Made by a program: the position numbers and the translations under genes. From positions 215,471-279,470 of the forward strand of contig JAHDWP010000001.1 of NCBI GenBank assembly GCA_023382715.1: a stretch of 64,000 nucleotides of DNA, read 5' to 3'. Shown piece after piece: positions 60,606 to 64,000 of this stretch; positions within the stretch are counted from its first letter, which is position 1; every line of letters begins with the position of its first letter. The notes beneath the pieces were generated by a model. It saw only the letters and a program-made list of their open reading frames with translations, made no database searches and had not been told where the DNA came from. This stretch comes from Anaerolineae bacterium. GTDB taxonomy: Bacteria; Chloroflexota; Anaerolineae; Aggregatilineales; Aggregatilineaceae.

Positions 60606-60678
60606 TACCGCCGGCAGGACTCGAACCCGCGACGCCTAGTTCCGAAGACTAGCGCTCTGTCCACTGAGCTACGGCGGC
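60606..60678 (-). tRNA. tRNA-Arg (anticodon TCG)
   Basis: Acceptor GCCGCCG with CGGCGGT (the first pair is G-T), D stem GCTC/GAGC, anticodon stem CTAGT/ACTAG with loop CTTCGGA (anticodon TCG, reading CGA/CGG), T loop TTCGAGT, discriminator A. CCA is not encoded. It lies between smpB and trpS. Confidence 0.94.
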
Positions 60679-60768
60679 CTGTCTCTCCAAATCATAACAG
60701 CGCCTGGCTCAGCGCGCCAGATTGAGCGCCTGAGTGGGCGCCGGGTCACGGAGCGCGCATAACGGGCG

Positions 60769-61227
60769 CTAGTCGCGGTCGCGCAGCGAGCGCTCGATCT
60801 GGCGCTGACTGTCGCGCTTGCGCAGAGCTTCGCGCTTGTCGTACTGGCGCTTGCCGCGCGCCAGGGCGATCTCCACTTTGGCCCGCCCGCGCACCAGGTA
60901 AAGCTGAGTCGGGATCAGGGTCAGTCCCTTCTCCTGGACGCGGGCGAGAATCCGCTCGATCTCCTTGCGGTGCAGCAGCAGCTTGCGCGGGCGCAGCGGA
61001 TCGTGCCCATAGCGGCCCGCCTGGTCGTAGGAGGAGATGTGCGTGTTGATCAGCCACAGCTCGCCATCGCGCGGGAGGATATACCCCTCGCGTAGGTTGA
61101 CATGCCCGGCGCGGATGGATTTGATCTCAGAGCCGGTGAGGACCAGCCCGGCCTCAAATGCATCCAGCAATTCATAATCGTGCCGCGCTTTGCGGTTGGT
61201 CGAGATAACCTTGCGGTTTTCGCTCAC
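60769..61227 (-). CDS. smpB: SsrA-binding protein SmpB
   Basis: A 152-residue OB-fold protein that binds tmRNA to rescue stalled ribosomes. It starts with GTG (AGGTGA six bases before). The sequence has NRKARHDYELLDAFEAGLVLTGSEIKSIRAGHVNLREGY, and INTHISSY, then RPRKLLLHRKEIERI, all family hallmarks. The basic tail RKRDSQRQIERSLRDRD is the helix that enters the mRNA channel. The tmRNA gene itself (ssrA) is not in the window. It follows the S41 protease gene by 13 bases, on the same transcript. Confidence 0.97.
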   Translation of the reverse strand: MSENRKVISTNRKARHDYELLDAFEAGLVLTGSEIKSIRAGHVNLREGYILPRDGELWLINTHISSYDQAGRYGHDPLRPRKLLLHRKEIERILARVQEKGLTLIPTQLYLVRGRAKVEIALARGKRQYDKREALRKRDSQRQIERSLRDRD

Positions 61228-61240
61228 AGTGAGTCACCTA

Positions 61241-62482
61241 TCATTCCAGCGCCTGAGCTTCCGGCTCAGCGCTGTCTGCGCTCTGCGTCAAATACGCCAG
61301 GGCCGCCGCGGTGAAGGGATCGTCCTCAGCGGCGGCGGCGGAGTCGTCCACAGTCACGTCGGGGATGAGGCCCTGATCCTGGATGGGCGTCTCGTCGGGC
61401 GTGAACCACAGGGCGACCGTCACATGCACCTGCGAACCGCCCGGCAGGTCATGGACGTGCTGCACCGATCCCTTGCCGAAGCTGGGCTGGCCGATGAGCG
61501 CGGCGCGCCCCCGATCCTGCAGCGCCCCGGCCACAACCTCGGATGCGCTGGCGCTCCCGCCATCTATGAGCACGACGAGCGGGATGTCTTCGGCGATCTG
61601 ACCCGCCTGGGAGCGATAGGTCGAGCGGCGCCCTTTCCGGTCTTGCTGGGTGACGATCACGCCTTCGTCGAGGAACAGGTCGCTCACGCTCACCGCCTGG
61701 TCGAGCAACCCCCCAGGATTGCCGCGCAGGTCGAGGATCAGCCCGGTCACGCCCTGCTCGATCAGCGTCTCGATCTCCGCTTCGAGCAGCTCGGTGGCCC
61801 GATCGTTGAAGGTGTACAGACGCACATAGCCAAAGCTGCCAAGCGTATCAGTGATGACGGTGGGCAGCTCGACGCGGGCGCGTGTGATGGTCACCGTGAA
61901 GCGCGAGCCATCGGCAGGCCGATACACGGCGAGGGTCACCTGGCTGTCCACCTTGCCGCGCAGCCGCCCGACGGCAGCTTCCAAAGTCCAGCCGGCAATG
62001 GAGACACCATCCACCTCTTCGATCACGTCCTGAGCCAGCAGGCCGGCCTCTTTGGCTGGGAACCCTGAGAACAGGGCGGTGATCGTCAACTGGCCATCGG
62101 CGTCCAGGCCCACATAGGCGCCGATGCCGCCGAACTCCCCGGCGAGAGTTTGCCGGTCGTAGGCCGCTGCCTGGGGTGGGGCGAAAAAGGTATAGCGGTC
62201 TCCGGCTGCGGAAAGAAGCCCCTGTGCAGCGCCGTAGATCAGCGCCTGGTCGGCGGGCAGCTCGTAGTAGTACTCGTCTTCGAGGATGGTCCAGCTTTGC
62301 CAGAACAGGTCAAACTCGTCCGTGTTGTGCGGCGAATCCATTTGATCGGCGAACCAGACTCCGCCAACGAACGCGACCCCAGCGATAAGCGCTGCGGCGA
62401 ATAGGAGCTGAGTCCGCAGCGGTGAGGCGAGGCGCTTCGCCGGGGCAGGGGGGGAATCGTCGCCTGACTTATGGACGAGCAT
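61241..62482 (-). CDS. S41-family C-terminal processing protease, downstream copy
   Basis: 413 residues: an N-terminal membrane anchor (about 24-45, LLFAAALIAGVAFVGGVWF), a PDZ domain near 115-195 (FGGIGAYVGLDADGQLTITALFSGFPAKEAGLL), and the S41 domain with the Ser-Lys dyad: the serine in GSASASEVVAG near 320 and the lysine in GKGSVQ near 345. Such CTP/Tsp-type proteases cut proteins at their C-termini outside the membrane. It follows another S41 gene (62532) by 49 bases and is followed by smpB. The two S41 proteins are similar in layout and probably arose by tandem duplication. Confidence 0.95.
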   Translation of the reverse strand: MLVHKSGDDSPPAPAKRLASPLRTQLLFAAALIAGVAFVGGVWFADQMDSPHNTDEFDLFWQSWTILEDEYYYELPADQALIYGAAQGLLSAAGDRYTFFAPPQAAAYDRQTLAGEFGGIGAYVGLDADGQLTITALFSGFPAKEAGLLAQDVIEEVDGVSIAGWTLEAAVGRLRGKVDSQVTLAVYRPADGSRFTVTITRARVELPTVITDTLGSFGYVRLYTFNDRATELLEAEIETLIEQGVTGLILDLRGNPGGLLDQAVSVSDLFLDEGVIVTQQDRKGRRSTYRSQAGQIAEDIPLVVLIDGGSASASEVVAGALQDRGRAALIGQPSFGKGSVQHVHDLPGGSQVHVTVALWFTPDETPIQDQGLIPDVTVDDSAAAAEDDPFTAAALAYLTQSADSAEPEAQALE

Positions 62483-62531
62483 GGAGTACCGCCTCCCATC
62501 TGGATGTCAGTTTTGCTGCTGTGCGCGCCGT

Positions 62532-63743
62532 CTAGCGGGCGGCCTGGGCGCGGGATGCCGTCAGATAGCGGATAGCTTCGCCCAGTTCGACATCGCGCCC
62601 GTCTTCCGCCGGGATCATGGCGATGTCGGGCGCGAGACCCTGGCCGTCCAGGGCCGCGCGCGCGGGGGTGAACCATTCGGCAGAGGTGATGTGGATGGAC
62701 GACCCATCAGCCAGGCGGAAGATGAGCTGCACCGATCCCTTGCCGTAAGTTTTCTGGCCGATGAGGATACCCCGCCCCCGGTCGCGGAGGGCGCCGGCCA
62801 CCAGTTCGGCGGCGCTGGCCGTGCCCTGATCCACCAGCACCACCAGCGGCTGACCGAGCGCTGCGCCGCCCGGCGTGGCGAGTGTCTCCGTCTCGCCGTT
62901 TCGCGTGCGCTCGTAGAAGACCACGCCGCCGTCCAGGAATTCGGACGCCACCGCCACCGACTCCTGCAGCAAGCCGCCGGAGTTGCCGCGCAGGTCGAGG
63001 ATCAGCCCTGCAACGCCCTGCGTCTCGAGATCGGCCAGAGCGGCGCGCAGCTCTTCCGGCGTGCGCGCAGTGAAGCGGATGATCTGCACGTAGCCCAGGT
63101 CGGGGGCCTCGTGCAGCACGCGCCAGACAACCGAGGGCACCATCACCACCTCAAAGGCGACGAAGACGTCGCGCGCGGTCGCGGCGTCGGGCTGGCGCAC
63201 GGTCACCGTCACGCCGCGCCCTTCGCCGACCTCGCCGCGCAGCATTCGATCTACCACATCCAGGCGTTCCTGCGGGGAAATTGGCGCGCCGTCTACTGCC
63301 AGCAGCAAGTCACCATCGGCGATGCCCGCGCGGGCCGCCGGGCCATCACGAAACGGGAAGAGCACCAGGTCGCCGCGCTCGTCGCGCCTGACCTGCACGC
63401 CGATACCGCCGTATTGGCCGGCCAGCACTTCGGACTCGTTCTGGGCGACCGGCGGATCGATGAAAAAGGTGAAGGGATCGCTGAGCGCGCCCAGGTAGCC
63501 CCGTATGGCCGCGTACTCCATCTCCGCGTGGGGCGGAAGCACGCGCAGGTAATTCTGCTCCAGCAGATGCTCCACTTCTTCGAGCAGGCCAAATGGCGCG
63601 GCGCTACGCTCCTGAGCAGTGGCGGGCACGCGGTCGCGCAGCACGAACCCGGCGAAGAAGGCCGTTCCCAGCAGAGCGCCGAGCAGCGCGCCACGCGCCA
63701 GGGCGTTCGCCAGGCGGCGTCTGAAGGAAGCAGGATGTTTCAT
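62532..63743 (-). CDS. S41-family C-terminal processing protease, upstream copy
   Basis: 403 residues with the same plan: a basic N-terminus and one membrane helix (about 12-33, ALARGALLGALLGTAFFAGFVL), a PDZ domain near 105-180 (YGGIGVQVRRDERGDLVLFPFRDGPAARAG), then the S41 domain. The serine motif reads GTASAAELVAG: the middle serine of the usual SASAS is kept, and the lysine is in GKGSVQLIF. Both catalytic residues are therefore present. GGAGAG lies 11 bases before the ATG. It is the first gene of the S41-S41-smpB unit; no strong promoter is visible within 100 bases. Confidence 0.95.
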   Translation of the reverse strand: MKHPASFRRRLANALARGALLGALLGTAFFAGFVLRDRVPATAQERSAAPFGLLEEVEHLLEQNYLRVLPPHAEMEYAAIRGYLGALSDPFTFFIDPPVAQNESEVLAGQYGGIGVQVRRDERGDLVLFPFRDGPAARAGIADGDLLLAVDGAPISPQERLDVVDRMLRGEVGEGRGVTVTVRQPDAATARDVFVAFEVVMVPSVVWRVLHEAPDLGYVQIIRFTARTPEELRAALADLETQGVAGLILDLRGNSGGLLQESVAVASEFLDGGVVFYERTRNGETETLATPGGAALGQPLVVLVDQGTASAAELVAGALRDRGRGILIGQKTYGKGSVQLIFRLADGSSIHITSAEWFTPARAALDGQGLAPDIAMIPAEDGRDVELGEAIRYLTASRAQAAR

Positions 63744-63895
63744 GGGTCGCGTTCTCTCTCCAGGTCACACCGGAATTCTAGCATACAATCCGGCAGAGTC
63801 TATGCCCGCCACTACCCCGATTGGCACAGAGCCATTATCATTACCGCACTGAGCGTAATCTTAGAGAAACTGGATGGCGCGTAACGTGGTGATTG

Positions 63896-63990
63896 GCGGT
63901 TAGTTTTTGGTGATTGGGGATTGGGTATTGGAAAGCGGGCCGGTTGCGAGCGCGCTCTGCCAACAACCGAGCAGCAGCCCACAACCGGCC
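63896..63990. repeat. Low-complexity GT-rich tract and inverted repeat at the window end
   Basis: 63894-63932 repeats GGTGATTGG-type units with slight changes. After it, GGCCGGTTG (63938-63946) and CAACCGGCC (63982-63990) form a perfect 9-bp inverted repeat with a 35-base loop, then ATTGTTT. No gene is seen in 63744-64000 beyond this. Confidence 0.55.
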
Positions 63991-64000
63991 ATTGTTTAAC

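Overview
The window is a GC-rich bacterial chromosome segment. It is densely packed, with 45 protein genes (one partial), three tRNAs, one T-box leader and two families of short palindromic repeats. I see no phage, insertion sequence or CRISPR array. The gene mix fits a Chloroflexota (Anaerolineae-like) genome: an F420/LLM-type oxidoreductase, an LCP protein with a long Thr/Pro linker, GAF-GAF-GAF histidine kinases, BTAD regulators, PTPS-related giant membrane proteins, many orphan hypotheticals, and sigma-70 promoters of the TTGxxx-17-TATAAT kind. That placement is inference; there is no rRNA here to confirm it.

Layout. 1-3.6 kb: the end of an OsmC-like gene, an HD hydrolase, then secD-secF with its own promoter. 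3.6-6.4 kb (minus): mutL and an LLM oxidoreductase. 6.5-12.3 kb (plus): a palindromic repeat, tRNA-Thr, udk, a VTT membrane protein, then a valine-specific T-box leader driving a methyltransferase and valS. 12.3-14.7 kb: small hypotheticals and a GNAT-like transferase. 14.7-19.1 kb (plus): purB, purH and an orphan sugar-ABC ATPase. 19.3-26 kb: a GT39 glycosyltransferase, a histidine kinase, a FecR-like anchored protein and an L,D-transpeptidase. 26-34.6 kb: a MacB-type ABC pair, a second orphan sugar-ABC ATPase, a GT2 and an LCP-LytR_C protein, largely a cell-envelope neighbourhood.

34.6-43.1 kb (minus) is the most interesting block. An AddB-like P-loop protein and a UvrD-like helicase overlap by an ATGA. 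A MITE-like palindrome follows, then a free-standing RecB-family Fe-S-type nuclease, recJ and yigZ. It looks like a recombinational end-processing machine split into separate polypeptides. Its promoter carries a perfect inverted repeat over the expected transcription start.

43.2-49.3 kb: a PTPS-related membrane protein, a TPR protein, a URO-D family protein and rsmD with an altered DPPY motif. 47.8-51.3 kb (minus): a five-gene run of touching or overlapping genes (HhH membrane protein, DUF971, hypothetical, hpt, cca). 51.6-55.2 kb: a BTAD regulator whose NTPase domain has lost its P-loop, tRNA-Arg(TCT) and two unrecognised genes. 55.4-64 kb: a second palindromic repeat, a Ca-type P-type ATPase, then on the minus strand two tandem S41 proteases, smpB, tRNA-Arg(TCG), trpS and a zinc-ribbon protein, ending in a low-complexity, hairpin-bearing tail.

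Translation and RNA quality genes (valS, trpS, cca, smpB, rsmD, tRNAs), purine genes (purB, purH, hpt) and DNA repair genes (mutL, recJ, helicases, nuclease) dominate the recognisable content. All similarity calls are from motif reading, not from searches.
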